Assembly (NCBI RefSeq): GCF_028368995.1
Contig: NZ_JAQNDL010000001.1
Span: forward strand, 1,426,001-1,490,000
Source of the DNA: Nannocystis bainbridge
GTDB lineage: Bacteria; Myxococcota_A; Polyangia; Nannocystales; Nannocystaceae
DNA: 64,000 nt
Direction of reading: 5' to 3'
Shown here: positions 8,155 through 17,233 of the stretch, in pieces
Numbering within the stretch: position 1 is the stretch's first letter
Layout of the letters: every line of letters starts with the position of its first letter
Notes under the pieces: generated by a model
Told to the model about the DNA's origin: nothing
Seen by the model: only the letters and a program-made list of their open reading frames with translations
Databases searched by the model: none
Program-made: the position numbers and the translations under genes

Positions 8155-8964
8155 ATGACCGGCACCGATCGGCTCGCGGCTCCCCTCGCCCCGCACCTCG
8201 CCCTCGAGACCCGCGACGCCGGCCTGGCCACGCTCGCGGCCTCCGCCGATCACCGCGTGCGCCTCCACGCCGGCCCGCCTTCGCACGGCCAGTGTCGCCA
8301 TCACCGCTTCGTCCACACGCGCGGCGAGATCGACGTCTACCCCGCCGGCACCAGCGACGAGTGGCACCAGGCCGATGCGAGCGTCGGGCTGGTGGTCTCG
8401 CTGGCGCCGGCGCTGGTGCGCCGGGTGGCCGAAGAGGCAGGTCGCGATCCAGCCCGCGTCGAGGTGGCGATGCGCCACCAGATCCGCGATCCGCAGCTCG
8501 AGCACATCGCCTGGGCGCTCGAGGCCGAGCGCGCGGCCGGTCACCCGGGCGGCGCGCTGTTCCGCGAGAGCCTCGGCCTGGCGCTCGCGGTCCGCCTGCT
8601 CGGTCCCGTCGCCGCCCCGCCGCGGCCCGCTCGCGGCCTCACCTCGCAGCAGCTGCGCGCCGTCACGGCTTACATCGAGGACCACCTCGACCGCGACCTC
8701 TCGCTGGCGACCCTCGCCGAGGTCGCCGGCCTCAGCGCCTCGCACTTCAAGACCTTGTTTCGCCGCTCGCTCGGCCTGCCGGTCCACACCTACGTGATCC
8801 ATCGCCGGGTCGACCGCGCCCGCGCGATGCTGCTGCACGGGCGCATGGCCGCCAGTCAGGTCGCGCTCGAGGTCGGCTTCTCGCACCAGAGCCACATGGC
8901 CCGCTGCATGCGCCGCGTGCTCGGCGTGACGCCGACCTCGCTGACGCGCCCGCTCGCGTCCTGA
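8155..8964 (+). CDS. AraC-family transcriptional regulator
   Basis: 269 aa. An N-terminal His-rich sensor region (motif [17 protein letters not shown]) precedes a C-terminal double helix-turn-helix at about 165-265, with the signature segments [19 protein letters not shown] and [19 protein letters not shown]. It is transcribed away from the oxidoreductase/SDR pair, the classic arrangement for a local regulator responding to the substrate of the adjacent enzymes. The intergenic 8040-8154 should hold both promoters; I see no clear operator. Confidence 0.9.
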   Translation: MTGTDRLAAPLAPHLALETRDAGLATLAASADHRVRLHAGPPSHGQCRHHRFVHTRGEIDVYPAGTSDEWHQADASVGLVVSLAPALVRRVAEEAGRDPARVEVAMRHQIRDPQLEHIAWALEAERAAGHPGGALFRESLGLALAVRLLGPVAAPPRPARGLTSQQLRAVTAYIEDHLDRDLSLATLAEVAGLSASHFKTLFRRSLGLPVHTYVIHRRVDRARAMLLHGRMAASQVALEVGFSHQSHMARCMRRVLGVTPTSLTRPLAS

Positions 8965-8983
8965 AGCGCGCGACGGCCTGGCC

Positions 8984-9610
8984 TCAGCGCGCGCCGAGCT
9001 TGAGCCGCCCGCCGACGCCCTCGATGCGCGTGTACCCCAGCGGCTTGCCATCCTCGTCGGTGCGCACGCACACCTTCTTGAGCCCGAGCATGTGCTCTTG
9101 CAGCCCGACCTCGGGGTCGATGAGGAAGCGGCAACAACCGTCCTTGCAATCGACCTGATCGCCGAAGTCCCACAGGCCGAGCACCACGCCCTTGCGCAGG
9201 TCGCGATCGACCGCGATAAGGCCGTCGAGGCCGACCGCCTGGGCCGTCTTGCCCGGCTCGCTGCCGTCGCACGCGCCGCAGTCCATCGCCACCACGATCT
9301 GCGAGCGATCGTCGAGCAGCGCCGGCACCGGCGCGTCGCGCTCCACCAGCCACGCCGCCATCTGCCGCGCGGCCGCCTCCGCGGTCGCCGGCACCGGTGC
9401 TCGCGGCACGACATCCTCGCCCGCGATCGCCTCGGGCGCCGCGACCTCGGCCGCGTCCGCCCGCGCGGCGCTGTCCTCCGTCTCGACGCTCCTGGCCGCT
9501 CCTGCCGCGCTGCCGACCGCGGTCACAGCCTCCGTGCGCGCCGCGGGCTCGCCGCAATTCACAAGCACGAGCCACGACGACAACATCCACGCCAGGTCCG
9601 GTGATCGCAT
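8984..9610 (-). CDS. Predicted lipoprotein, function unknown
   Basis: 208 aa. The start [10 protein letters not shown] is followed by a hydrophobic stretch and a lipobox-like VLVNC (Cys near 19), then an Ala/Glu-rich linker to about residue 75. The C-terminal domain (about 80-208) carries Cys pairs in [12 protein letters not shown] and [13 protein letters not shown], which may bind metal or form disulfides in the periplasm. No family recognised. Convergent with the AraC gene 19 bp away. Confidence 0.7.
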   Translation of the reverse strand: MRSPDLAWMLSSWLVLVNCGEPAARTEAVTAVGSAAGAARSVETEDSAARADAAEVAAPEAIAGEDVVPRAPVPATAEAAARQMAAWLVERDAPVPALLDDRSQIVVAMDCGACDGSEPGKTAQAVGLDGLIAVDRDLRKGVVLGLWDFGDQVDCKDGCCRFLIDPEVGLQEHMLGLKKVCVRTDEDGKPLGYTRIEGVGGRLKLGAR

Positions 9611-9726
9611 GCGCAAGGCTCCATCGTCATGCGTATCACCGCGGCCCTGGCCGGCAATCACCGCAGCGACAGGCCCGTGCGCGCGCGCTTCTGCTAGCCT
9701 GCGCGCCGAGCCGAGGATCGCCGCCC

Positions 9727-10455
9727 ATGCACTCTTTTTGCTGGTACGAGCTCCGGACCACCGACCCGACCGCCGCGCGAACCTTCTATATCGATGCCCT
9801 CGGCCTCCTCGCCGCCGCGGGTGACGCCCGCTGGCGCCTCGCGAGCGGCGGGCCCGAGCTCGGCGAGTTCGCCCCGTTGCCGGCGCAGGCGGCCGCCCGC
9901 GGCGCTCCCGCGCATTGGCTCGGCCACATCGCCGTCGCCGACGTAGCGATCGCGGTGCAACGATTCGTCGCTGCCGGCGCGAGCCCGCTGGGGCCGACGC
10001 AGACGCGCCCCGACGGCAACCTCGTCGCCCCGCTGCGCGATCCGCTGGGAGCCGTGCTGGCTGTCACCTCGCGCCCGCCGGCGACGGCGACGCTCGCGTG
10101 GTGTGATCTTCACACCGGCGATCCCGCTCGCGCCGCGGCGATCTACGGCGAACTTTTCAACTGGGCACCGAAACAGCAGCACGACCTCGGGCCCGCGCGC
10201 GGCAGCTATCACGAGTTCGCGTGGCAGCCCGACGGTCACAGCGTCGGCGGCATGTCGGACGCGGCGCTGCGCCCGGGCATCCACACCCACTGGCTGTTTC
10301 ACTTCGCGGTCGACGACCTCGAGCTCGCGCTGGGACGCGTGCGCGGCGGGGGCGGCCGCGTGGCCGGCGAGCCGCTGCGCGGGCCCGGGGGCGCGCGCGT
10401 GGCAGTTTGCGAGGATCCGCAGGGCGCCGCCTTCGCCCTCCACGCGGCCACCTGA
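9727..10455 (+). CDS. Two-domain VOC (glyoxalase/bleomycin resistance-like) protein
   Basis: 242 aa. Two vicinal-oxygen-chelate repeats lie at about 1-115 and 120-242. The N-half starts FCWYELRTTDPTAARTFY and the C-half LAWCDLHTGDPARAAAIY, both typical of the first betaalphabeta module. The pair resembles the CFP-30/27 kDa antigen family with tandem glyoxalase domains. A catalytic or drug-binding role is possible but no substrate can be assigned. It is a monocistronic gene after a divergent lipoprotein gene. Confidence 0.88.
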   Translation: MHSFCWYELRTTDPTAARTFYIDALGLLAAAGDARWRLASGGPELGEFAPLPAQAAARGAPAHWLGHIAVADVAIAVQRFVAAGASPLGPTQTRPDGNLVAPLRDPLGAVLAVTSRPPATATLAWCDLHTGDPARAAAIYGELFNWAPKQQHDLGPARGSYHEFAWQPDGHSVGGMSDAALRPGIHTHWLFHFAVDDLELALGRVRGGGGRVAGEPLRGPGGARVAVCEDPQGAAFALHAAT

Positions 10456-10503
10456 CAGCAATTGCGTGACGGCTCGATGCGCCGCTCCTGGATCGAGGTC
10501 AAC
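10456..10503. repeat. Intergenic sequence shared with 46030-46073
   Basis: The segment starting CAGCAATTG.GTGACGG and ending GGATCGAGGTCA is about 80% identical to the gap after the kinase-TPR gene. Read on the minus strand both copies encode TSI..R...PS.NCC, hinting at a conserved small peptide or a decayed gene end. The remainder of 10456-10651 holds nothing else. Confidence 0.45.
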
Positions 10504-10651
10504 CTGCGCCACGCCCCGCCGACGAAGCGGCCTTTCGACTCGCATTGACCCACGTGAAACTTGCTGTGAACCCGCGAACGAGCCGCAAACGAGGAATGCA
10601 CGCAGCGCTGCGATCGAGTCAGGCCGCTCGCGCCACGCGTCCCCGCGCCTC

Positions 10652-11137
10652 TCATCCGCCCGCCGCGTGGCTCGTCGCGTCGCTGCCGCGGGCCCACGGC
10701 GGCGCCGTGCGGACCGCCAGGTCGCGCTCGGCGAACCACTGCTCGATCGCCCGGCGCAGCGCGGCGGCCTCGTAGGCGAACCACCGCTGACGCACCGGCG
10801 GCGCCGACAGCAGCGCCTCCTTGAAGCGGCGGAACGGCCCGCGGCCCTCCAGCGCCCGCAGCAGGCGCTCGCGCAACTGCGGGTCACCCACCTCCTCGCG
10901 GGCGAATCGCTCCATCCGCTGGAACCTCTCGTGCGTCGGCAGGCGATCGATCTCGAGGTAGCGCTGCGGCGCCGCGTCGATGCGCTCGCGCTCGCCGGGG
11001 TCGTCCTCGAACGGCCCGGTGACGCACACCTCGCCCGTCACCGTATCGTAGTAGGCGCGGTTCTCCGGGTCTGCGCATTCGAACGCGAACTCGATGGAGT
11101 CCCAGTCGGGCGCGGGGGCGTCGGCGGCGAGGCGCAT
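10652..11137 (-). CDS. UPF0158 family protein
   Basis: 161 aa. The order of motifs matches UPF0158: an acidic N-terminal part with YYDTVTGEV, then RYLEIDRLPTHERFQRMERF, then RERLLRALEGRGPFRRFK and RWFAYEAAALRRAIEQWF. The function of the family is not established. Start MRLAADAPAP chosen; 12 further in-frame codons upstream (MTGRALSRD) are possible. It is oriented against the VOC gene and lies downstream of no obvious partner. Confidence 0.8.
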   Translation of the reverse strand: MRLAADAPAPDWDSIEFAFECADPENRAYYDTVTGEVCVTGPFEDDPGERERIDAAPQRYLEIDRLPTHERFQRMERFAREEVGDPQLRERLLRALEGRGPFRRFKEALLSAPPVRQRWFAYEAAALRRAIEQWFAERDLAVRTAPPWARGSDATSHAAGG

Positions 11138-11228
11138 ACCGGGAGGGTCGCGCGATAACGCGCGGCCCGTCAAGGAAATTGCGCGAACTCGCGCGAAACT
11201 GCGCGAACTCGCCCGCCTGACGCGTTAT

Positions 11229-12857
11229 TCAGCGCGCGCGACCGCGGCGGACCACGGCCCGGCGCGGGCCCTCGGCGGCCTGCCGGAGCACGTGCAGGTC
11301 CGGCATCAGCGGCGGCGCATTGTCGGCACCACCCGCCTCGATCGGGCACAGCCACGGCAGCATGTCGCCATTGTTCGTCGCCTCGACCGCGAGCCCGGCG
11401 AAATTCAGCTCCCCGTCGGACGCCGTCGCCAGCTCGCCCGCGATCGTCAGCGCCGCCGTCGGCACCGTCAGCACGATCGCATAGCCGTCCGGGAACCCGC
11501 ACGGCGTCTTCACCCCCGCCAGCGCGGTCTGGTCGGTCACGGCGATCATCACCTTCGACGGCGTGTTCAGCACCGCCGAGAAGTTCAGCATCACCTCGGA
11601 TTGCTGCGGATCGGCCGCCAGATAATAGAACCCGCCGACCCCGAACGAGCCGGCGATCCAGTCGAAGCGGACCGCCACGCGCGTGTACGCCGGGTCCTGC
11701 ATCCGCGCCAGCATCGGCTCGATCTCCGTCGCCACCGCCGCGTTGCGCTGCGCCACCGTCGTCTGCGCCGCCGCCTGCACCGCCGGCTCGTCGGCCTGCG
11801 GCGCGGGCTTCACGTGGGCCAGCAATTGGTCGGCGGGCGCCTCCCCCTTCTCGACCGCCAGCTCCCACCCCGGCGCCCCGGCGCGGCGCAGCAGCAGCCC
11901 GGCGACCACCCCGAGCTCGTAGGGCTCGAGGTCGCTGGCGAACCGCGAACCGTCGCTGACGAACAGCCCGTCGGGCAGGTGCGATCGCGCCAGCGCCAGC
12001 ACCTCGGCGTCGTCGGACTCGCACCCGAGCTCCGCGATCGCGCTCATGATCAGGCTGACGTACTCGGCCGAGCCCTCGGTGCAATCATAGCTGCGGATCG
12101 CCTTCATCTCGGCCGCGTGCTCGGCCTGCAGGCGCGCGTGCCAGTGGGCCGCCGCCGCCAGGCCGTCGCCCTCCGCGACGATCTCTGCGCGCAGGGCCTG
12201 GACCAGCTGCCGGCGCAGGTAGCGGGGCTCCCACGGCTCCGGATAGGGCGCCGAGCGGCTGCCCATACCCGTCTTCCAGTCGTCCTGATCGGCGAGGAAA
12301 TGGAAGCCCTCGTGGAACATCAGCGACGCCGCAAAATCGGGCCACAGGGTGCCGCCATTGCTCACCCACCAGTCGTTCTGCGACTGCGTCTGATCGAGCG
12401 AGATGCCGAGCGACCTGACCCCGTCCAGCTCGCCGACGTTGAAGTACGACTGCCACTCCGGCGGCAGCGCCGCCAGCGTTCGCTGGGTGACGACCGGCGG
12501 TTTGCCTCCGCCGCCCTGATCGTTCCACACCCACGCCAGATCGTCGGCCAGCGACGTCAGCACCACCTGGCGCTGGCGCAGGTTGCCGGCGATGTCGGGC
12601 CACGCGCGCTCGGGGCAGCCGTACATCGCCGTGTCGAGGGCCGCCAGCAGCTGCTCGACGCGGGTCTTCGGCGGCTCCGCTTCGGGCCTGTCCTCGGGGA
12701 CAGGTATGTCCACGCTCGTCGCCCCCGGCTCGGCCTCCGCGAGCGTGCCCGCCGAATCGGTGATTTCGGGCATCCGTCCCCCGGAGCCGTCGACACAGGC
12801 GGCGAGCGCCGCGCTGGCGACGATCCCGACGCCAAAGGTTCGAGTCGCTGCGGTCAT
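11229..12857 (-). CDS. Zinc-metallopeptidase-like lipoprotein
   Basis: 542 aa. The signal peptide ends in a lipobox ALAAC (Cys21), predicting an outer- or inner-membrane lipoprotein. The helix MFHEGFHFLADQ has HExxH zinc ligands H182, E183 and H186, and a downstream helix CTEGSAEYVSL (E261/E264) could supply the third ligand as in gluzincins. The C-terminal 200 residues look like a beta-rich domain. In the Pro/Glu linker near residue 53 the peptide PVPEDRP is encoded by a perfect palindromic repeat. Peptidase activity is inferred from the motif only; substrate unknown. No Shine-Dalgarno is visible. Confidence 0.72.
   Translation of the reverse strand: MTAATRTFGVGIVASAALAACVDGSGGRMPEITDSAGTLAEAEPGATSVDIPVPEDRPEAEPPKTRVEQLLAALDTAMYGCPERAWPDIAGNLRQRQVVLTSLADDLAWVWNDQGGGGKPPVVTQRTLAALPPEWQSYFNVGELDGVRSLGISLDQTQSQNDWWVSNGGTLWPDFAASLMFHEGFHFLADQDDWKTGMGSRSAPYPEPWEPRYLRRQLVQALRAEIVAEGDGLAAAAHWHARLQAEHAAEMKAIRSYDCTEGSAEYVSLIMSAIAELGCESDDAEVLALARSHLPDGLFVSDGSRFASDLEPYELGVVAGLLLRRAGAPGWELAVEKGEAPADQLLAHVKPAPQADEPAVQAAAQTTVAQRNAAVATEIEPMLARMQDPAYTRVAVRFDWIAGSFGVGGFYYLAADPQQSEVMLNFSAVLNTPSKVMIAVTDQTALAGVKTPCGFPDGYAIVLTVPTAALTIAGELATASDGELNFAGLAVEATNNGDMLPWLCPIEAGGADNAPPLMPDLHVLRQAAEGPRRAVVRRGRAR
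12687..12704. repeat. Palindrome inside a coding region
   Basis: CCTGTCCTCGGGGACAGG: arms CCTGTCC/GGACAGG around TCGG. It lies in frame in the linker of the metallopeptidase-like lipoprotein gene. Confidence 0.8.
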
Positions 12858-12980
12858 GCGATTGCAAGGGTCACACCGCCGGCGAGCTTGTCCAGGCGCC
12901 GCGACGACCGCGAGGCCCCGCCTGTCGGCTCCGCCACAACGCCGCCCTCGCCGCCCGCGCGCGGCGCTCGCAGCCCGCGC

Positions 12981-14570
12981 TCACCAGCTGTGGTACGGCA
13001 GGATCGCGTCCTTCGTCAGCGCGTAGACCCGCTCCGGCTGGCTGGCGAACACCAGATCGCGCACGTCGCCGCCGGGGCGCTGGGTGGCCCACAGCACCGC
13101 CCCGTCCTGGTCGATCCGGAGCACCCGGGTGCGCGACTGGTCGCCGTCGTGCTCGCCGACGCCGACGAACATACCGCCGAACGGCTCCGCCTCGACCGGC
13201 CCGGCCCGCACCGACCAGCCGTCGGGCGGCGCCCACTCCTGCCACCACAGCTGCGCCCCGTCGGCCGTGGCGAACATCGCGTAGCCGAGCAAGCTGTCCT
13301 GAGGGACATCTCCATCGAATTGCGTCAGCGCCACCGCCAGCCCGGTCTGACCGGTCACCACCACGTCGGTCGGCAGCGCGTGCGCGTGCGTCGGCGCCGG
13401 CAGCATCACGTCCCACAGCGGCAGGCCCTCGGGCGACAGCGCCTCGAGGAACAGCTGGTCCGACGCATCATCGTCGGCGTGGCGCTCGCCGACGGCGTAG
13501 ATCGTGCCGACATCGTCGATCGCCACCCCACGATAGCGCACCGTCCAGCCGACCCCGACCGGCGCGTCGTGCTGCCACATCAGCGCGCCCCCGCCGTCGA
13601 AGCGCAGCACCCACGCCCCCGCGCCGCCGGCCGCGTGGTTGCCGACGACCGCGATGTCGCCGCCCGTCCACGCCAGGTCGGTGACCGCGACCGGCAGGTC
13701 CACGTAGTCGGTGAAGAACGCGGTCGAGCCGTCACCGCCGACGTTCGCCAGCCACATGTGCCCGCCCGAGCCCGGCTCCTGCGCCTCGGTGTCGACGATC
13801 CCCGCGACCACCGCCTGCCCCTGGATCCCCTGGGCCTGCAGCGGCGCCCGCCCGTGCTCGCCGGCCCACTCGGTGATGTCCCAAAAGCCAGGATCGTCGC
13901 CCCCCGGCAGCGACACCTCGAACAGCTGCGCCGCCGTCTGCCCCTCAGGCCCGAAGTCCGCCAGCGCGCGGCCGACGATCATCGCCGACGCGTCGAGGAA
14001 CCACCCCGGCAGCGGCGCCATGCAGCGCAGGTCGTCGGCCCCCGCCGGCTTGGGGATCACCAGCGGGTCGAGCGGCGCCCCCATGCCCAGCTCGCAGCTC
14101 GGCAGGCAGCCGTCGTCGAGGTCGGCGTTGGCCCCGTCGTCGCACGCCTCGCCCGGCTGGACCACGCCGTCGCCGCAACCCGGCGGCCCGCCCGTGCTGC
14201 TCGTGTCCGGCCCGGTGCTCGTCGTCGTCGTCTCTTCGCCAGTGCTCGTCGAGGTGTCCGGCCCGGTGCTCGTCGAGGTCGTCGCTTCGCCGGTGCTCGT
14301 CGAAGTCGTCGCCTCACCGGTGCTCGTCGAAGTCTCGGTCGCGCTCACGCCCTCGGTGGTCGTGCTCTCGCCCGTGCTCGTGCCGGTGGTAGTCGTGGAT
14401 GTCGGATCGCCGGTGGTCGGCGGATCGTCGCTCGTGGTCGTCGCCGTCTCGCTGCCGCTCGCGGTCGCGGCCCCGGTGTCCGTCTCTGTGTCCCCGGGGA
14501 CAGGTTGTGAAGGACAGGCCGTCAGCAGCCCGCAGACCATGAGCGCGGTCGAACGATCGACAATCGACAT
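12981..14570 (-). CDS. Thr-rich linker lipoprotein with DUF4215-like motif and beta-propeller-like domain
   Basis: 529 aa. The lipobox LLTAC (Cys19) is followed by a roughly 110-residue Ser/Thr/Glu linker with repeats of the type TSTSTGEAT. A Cys-rich motif at about 130-165, CGDGVVQPGEACDDG, is the DUF4215-like signature common in myxobacterial exported proteins. The rest (about 190-529) has repeated strands with WHD/W-type blades (AWTGGDIAVVG, YRGVAIDDVGTIYAVG), suggesting a beta-propeller. Likely surface-displayed on a flexible, possibly glycosylated stalk; ligand unknown. Two palindromic repeats (14489-14502, 13295-13308) are read in frame as PVPGDT and DVPQDS. Confidence 0.8.
   Translation of the reverse strand: MSIVDRSTALMVCGLLTACPSQPVPGDTETDTGAATASGSETATTTSDDPPTTGDPTSTTTTGTSTGESTTTEGVSATETSTSTGEATTSTSTGEATTSTSTGPDTSTSTGEETTTTSTGPDTSSTGGPPGCGDGVVQPGEACDDGANADLDDGCLPSCELGMGAPLDPLVIPKPAGADDLRCMAPLPGWFLDASAMIVGRALADFGPEGQTAAQLFEVSLPGGDDPGFWDITEWAGEHGRAPLQAQGIQGQAVVAGIVDTEAQEPGSGGHMWLANVGGDGSTAFFTDYVDLPVAVTDLAWTGGDIAVVGNHAAGGAGAWVLRFDGGGALMWQHDAPVGVGWTVRYRGVAIDDVGTIYAVGERHADDDASDQLFLEALSPEGLPLWDVMLPAPTHAHALPTDVVVTGQTGLAVALTQFDGDVPQDSLLGYAMFATADGAQLWWQEWAPPDGWSVRAGPVEAEPFGGMFVGVGEHDGDQSRTRVLRIDQDGAVLWATQRPGGDVRDLVFASQPERVYALTKDAILPYHSW
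13295..13308. repeat. Palindrome inside a coding region
   Basis: TGTCC-TGAG-GGACA, perfect arms, in frame within the beta-propeller region of the 12981-14570 lipoprotein gene. Confidence 0.75.
14489..14502. repeat. Palindrome inside a coding region
   Basis: TGTCC-CCGG-GGACA, perfect, just after the lipobox codons of the same lipoprotein gene. Confidence 0.75.
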
Positions 14571-14931
14571 TGGCGAAATCTACGCGCGGGCCGCAGCGCC
14601 GGCAAGCCGCGCGCCGCGGTCGGTCCGGCGCCTCCACCGCGATCCGCACGCGAATCGACGAATGCGCGTACCTCCGACGCTCATCCTCCGCCCACGACGA
14701 ATGCGCGGGGCGTCGCTACGATTCGCCCGATCTGTCGCGCCGGAGCGCGCACGCCCCGTGAGTTCGCCGGACGGATCGCGCCCCCGTGCGCCGCGTGAAT
14801 CAGCGACGGAGGCGGGCCCGCCATGACCTTGACCGTCGAGCCTGCTGCGGCGACGGTCGAGCCCGCCGCGCGGCTCGCTCGGTTGCGCATCGCCGGAACT
14901 CGCGCATGCCATGGGCGGGAGAAAATCGCTG
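14571..14931. other. Divergent intergenic region, no gene seen
   Basis: This 361-bp gap lies between the divergent Thr-rich lipoprotein and DJ-1 genes. No ORF has convincing codon use and no palindromic repeat or clear promoter is recognisable. Confidence 0.5.
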
Positions 14932-15498
14932 ATGGGTTCCACATCGCTGAAGGGCAAGAAGATCGCGATCCTCGTCGTCTCGGGGTTCGAGCAGAGCGAG
15001 CTGGTCAAGCCGCGCGAGGCGCTCGATGCCGCCGGCGCCGAGACGGTGCTCGTCTCATCCGAGTCCGGCAAGGTGCGCGGCTGGAAGGGCGGCGACTGGG
15101 GCGACTCGTTCCCGGTCGACCTCGCGCTGAGCGACGCGCGCGCGGTCGATTACGACGCCCTGCTGCTGCCCGGCGGCGTCATCAACCCTGACAAGCTGCG
15201 CATCGACGAGGACGCGATCAAGTTCATCCGTCACTTCGTCGCCAGCGACAAGCCGGTCGCCGCCATCTGCCACGGGCCGTGGCCGCTGATCGAGTCGGGC
15301 GGGGTCCGCGGGCGCAAGCTGACCTCGTGGCCGTCGCTGCGCAGCGACCTGCAGAACGCCGGCGCCTCATGGGTCGACGAGGAGGTCGTGCTCGACCGCA
15401 ACCTCGTCACCAGCCGCAAGCCCGACGACATCCCCGCGTTCGTGAAGACGATGATCGAGGCGATCGCCGCCGAGAAGGCGACCACCCACGCCGCCTGA
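14932..15498 (+). CDS. DJ-1/PfpI family protein (class I glutamine amidotransferase fold)
   Basis: 188 aa. The fold signature is KKIAILVVSGFEQSEL at the N-terminus and AAICHGPWPLIESG with nucleophile-elbow Cys113; the Glu in FEQSEL matches the conserved acid. The family includes deglycases, chaperones and general stress proteins. Start 14932 (MGSTSLKGKK) is favoured because GGGAG at 14916-14920 sits 11 nt upstream; an in-frame ATG at 14911 is the alternative. It ends 5 bp from the convergent gene's stop. Confidence 0.9.
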   Translation: MGSTSLKGKKIAILVVSGFEQSELVKPREALDAAGAETVLVSSESGKVRGWKGGDWGDSFPVDLALSDARAVDYDALLLPGGVINPDKLRIDEDAIKFIRHFVASDKPVAAICHGPWPLIESGGVRGRKLTSWPSLRSDLQNAGASWVDEEVVLDRNLVTSRKPDDIPAFVKTMIEAIAAEKATTHAA

Positions 15499-15503
15499 GC
15501 CGC

Positions 15504-17159
15504 TCACGGATAGGCGGCGCGCACGACGATGCCGCTCGGCCCGCGCAGGAAGCTGCGGCCGAGCGCGTCGACGCGGATCTGCAGGCCCTCGTCGAGGTTG
15601 ACGTCGGTCTCGCCCTCGCCGACCAGCTCGCCCAGCGGCGTGTACGCGAAATGCTGGACGACGCGGTTCGGCTGCGGGGTGATCCAGTTGTAGACCTCGC
15701 CGAGCACGAAGTCCTCGCCGCGCACCGGGATCTCCTGGTGCCGGCGGCGGAACGAATCATAGCAGTGGCCGCCGTCCCAGCCCTCGAAATCCATCGTGGT
15801 GCGCTGGACGTCGGCCACCGACGTGCCATCGGCGGCGAAGAACCGCATGTCGAGCGCGGTGCCGTCCGAGCGCCACAGGAACACGAACTCGCTCTCGTCG
15901 TTCATGCCGACGGTGAAGCCGTCGTACCAGTAGTGATAGTTGACGGACAGCTGCACCGGGCCCGCATCGATCCACCCGGCGCCGCCGGCCTTGAAGCGGC
16001 GGTAGTAGATGCCGTTGCCGCTGTGCTTCTGCGCGGCGACGATGCCCTCGCCGGTGGCCTGGTTGAGCGCGACGTGGTTGCCGTAGACGGCGTCGATGTC
16101 GAACGCCTCCTGCTGCGCCCCCGCCAGCCCGTCGGCGTCGACGAAGGTGATCAGCGTCTGGTTCGGCGACACCGTGATCACGCTGTTGCCGGCGGCGTCG
16201 ATCGCCGCGTTGTGGAACTCGAAGTATGCGTCCGGCAGCGCGATCGCCGTCTCGGCGGTGACGACCGGCTGGCACGTGTTGTCCAGCAGCGAATAGGCGA
16301 TGCGGTGGCTCGCCGGGTCGCCGCCGGCGTCGAACCACGTGACGAGGACCTTCTGCGCCTCGCGGGCGATGTGGATCTCCGGCTTCGCCCCCAGCCCCTG
16401 ACCGGCGTCGTAGCTGCCGGCCACGAACTCCGGCCGCCGCACCGTGCCGTCGCCGTTCCAGCAGGTCACCTTGAGCGAGCCCGCGTCGCCGCGCACGACC
16501 ACCAGCGCGCCGTCGGCCGCCACGTCGTAGTCGTCGATCGGCGTGTCGATGACGAGCGCGACCTCGTCGTCGCAGGCGTCGGGGATCCCGTCCTCGTCGA
16601 CGTCGACGTCGTCGGGCCCGGCGAGACAGAGGTCGTCGCCGTCGCACACGCCGTCCATGTCGCTGTCGTTGCTGGCGTCCTGAGGGCACGCATCACAGGC
16701 GTCGGCGATCCCGTCGCCGTCGCCGTCGAGCCCGTCGTCGCCGCCCTCGCACACGTCGCAGGCGTCCGGGACGCCGTCGCCGTCGCCATCGGGCCCGCCC
16801 TCGCACGGGTCGCCGGTGGTGCTGGTGTCGGTGGTGATCGCGTCGGTGGTGCTCGAGTCCGCGGTCGTGCTGGTATCGACCGCCGTCGTCTCGCCAGTGG
16901 TCGTCGTCGTGTCGCCGGTCGTCGTCGTCGTGTCACCGGTCGTCGTCGTCGTCCCCGACTCGCTGTCGCTCATGGCGCTGGTGGTCGGTGCCGCGGTGGT
17001 CGGCGCGTCGGTGGTCGGCCCGCCGGTGCTCGGATCGTCGGTCGTGCCCGTGCCGGTGTCGCTCGTCGCGGCCGACTCGGTGGTCGCGATGGTGTCGTCG
17101 CCGCAGGCGACGCAGGGCAGGAGCACGGACAGGAACAGCGAACAGCGGCCACGCATCAT
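15504..17159 (-). CDS. Thr-rich lipoprotein with thrombospondin type 3-like calcium repeats
   Basis: 551 aa. The lipobox LLPCVAC is followed by an about 95-residue Thr/Asp linker with repeated TTTTTGD units. Residues about 117-180 contain Asp-rich repeats such as DGDGDGVPDACDVC and DMDGVCDGDDLC, matching thrombospondin type 3 repeats that bind calcium. The remaining 350 residues are beta-rich without recognised family, with scattered Trp/Gly motifs suggesting a propeller. Likely a surface protein with a calcium-stiffened stalk. Two adjacent ATGs (17159, 17156) start the frame. Convergent with DJ-1. Confidence 0.8.
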   Translation of the reverse strand: MMRGRCSLFLSVLLPCVACGDDTIATTESAATSDTGTGTTDDPSTGGPTTDAPTTAAPTTSAMSDSESGTTTTTGDTTTTTGDTTTTTGETTAVDTSTTADSSTTDAITTDTSTTGDPCEGGPDGDGDGVPDACDVCEGGDDGLDGDGDGIADACDACPQDASNDSDMDGVCDGDDLCLAGPDDVDVDEDGIPDACDDEVALVIDTPIDDYDVAADGALVVVRGDAGSLKVTCWNGDGTVRRPEFVAGSYDAGQGLGAKPEIHIAREAQKVLVTWFDAGGDPASHRIAYSLLDNTCQPVVTAETAIALPDAYFEFHNAAIDAAGNSVITVSPNQTLITFVDADGLAGAQQEAFDIDAVYGNHVALNQATGEGIVAAQKHSGNGIYYRRFKAGGAGWIDAGPVQLSVNYHYWYDGFTVGMNDESEFVFLWRSDGTALDMRFFAADGTSVADVQRTTMDFEGWDGGHCYDSFRRRHQEIPVRGEDFVLGEVYNWITPQPNRVVQHFAYTPLGELVGEGETDVNLDEGLQIRVDALGRSFLRGPSGIVVRAAYP

Positions 17160-17233
17160 CGCGGCAGTGTAGCCGCCAGCCGCGCGCGCCGGAGCGCGTG
17201 TCCGCGCGCCGACGCTGTGGCATAGTCGGCCGC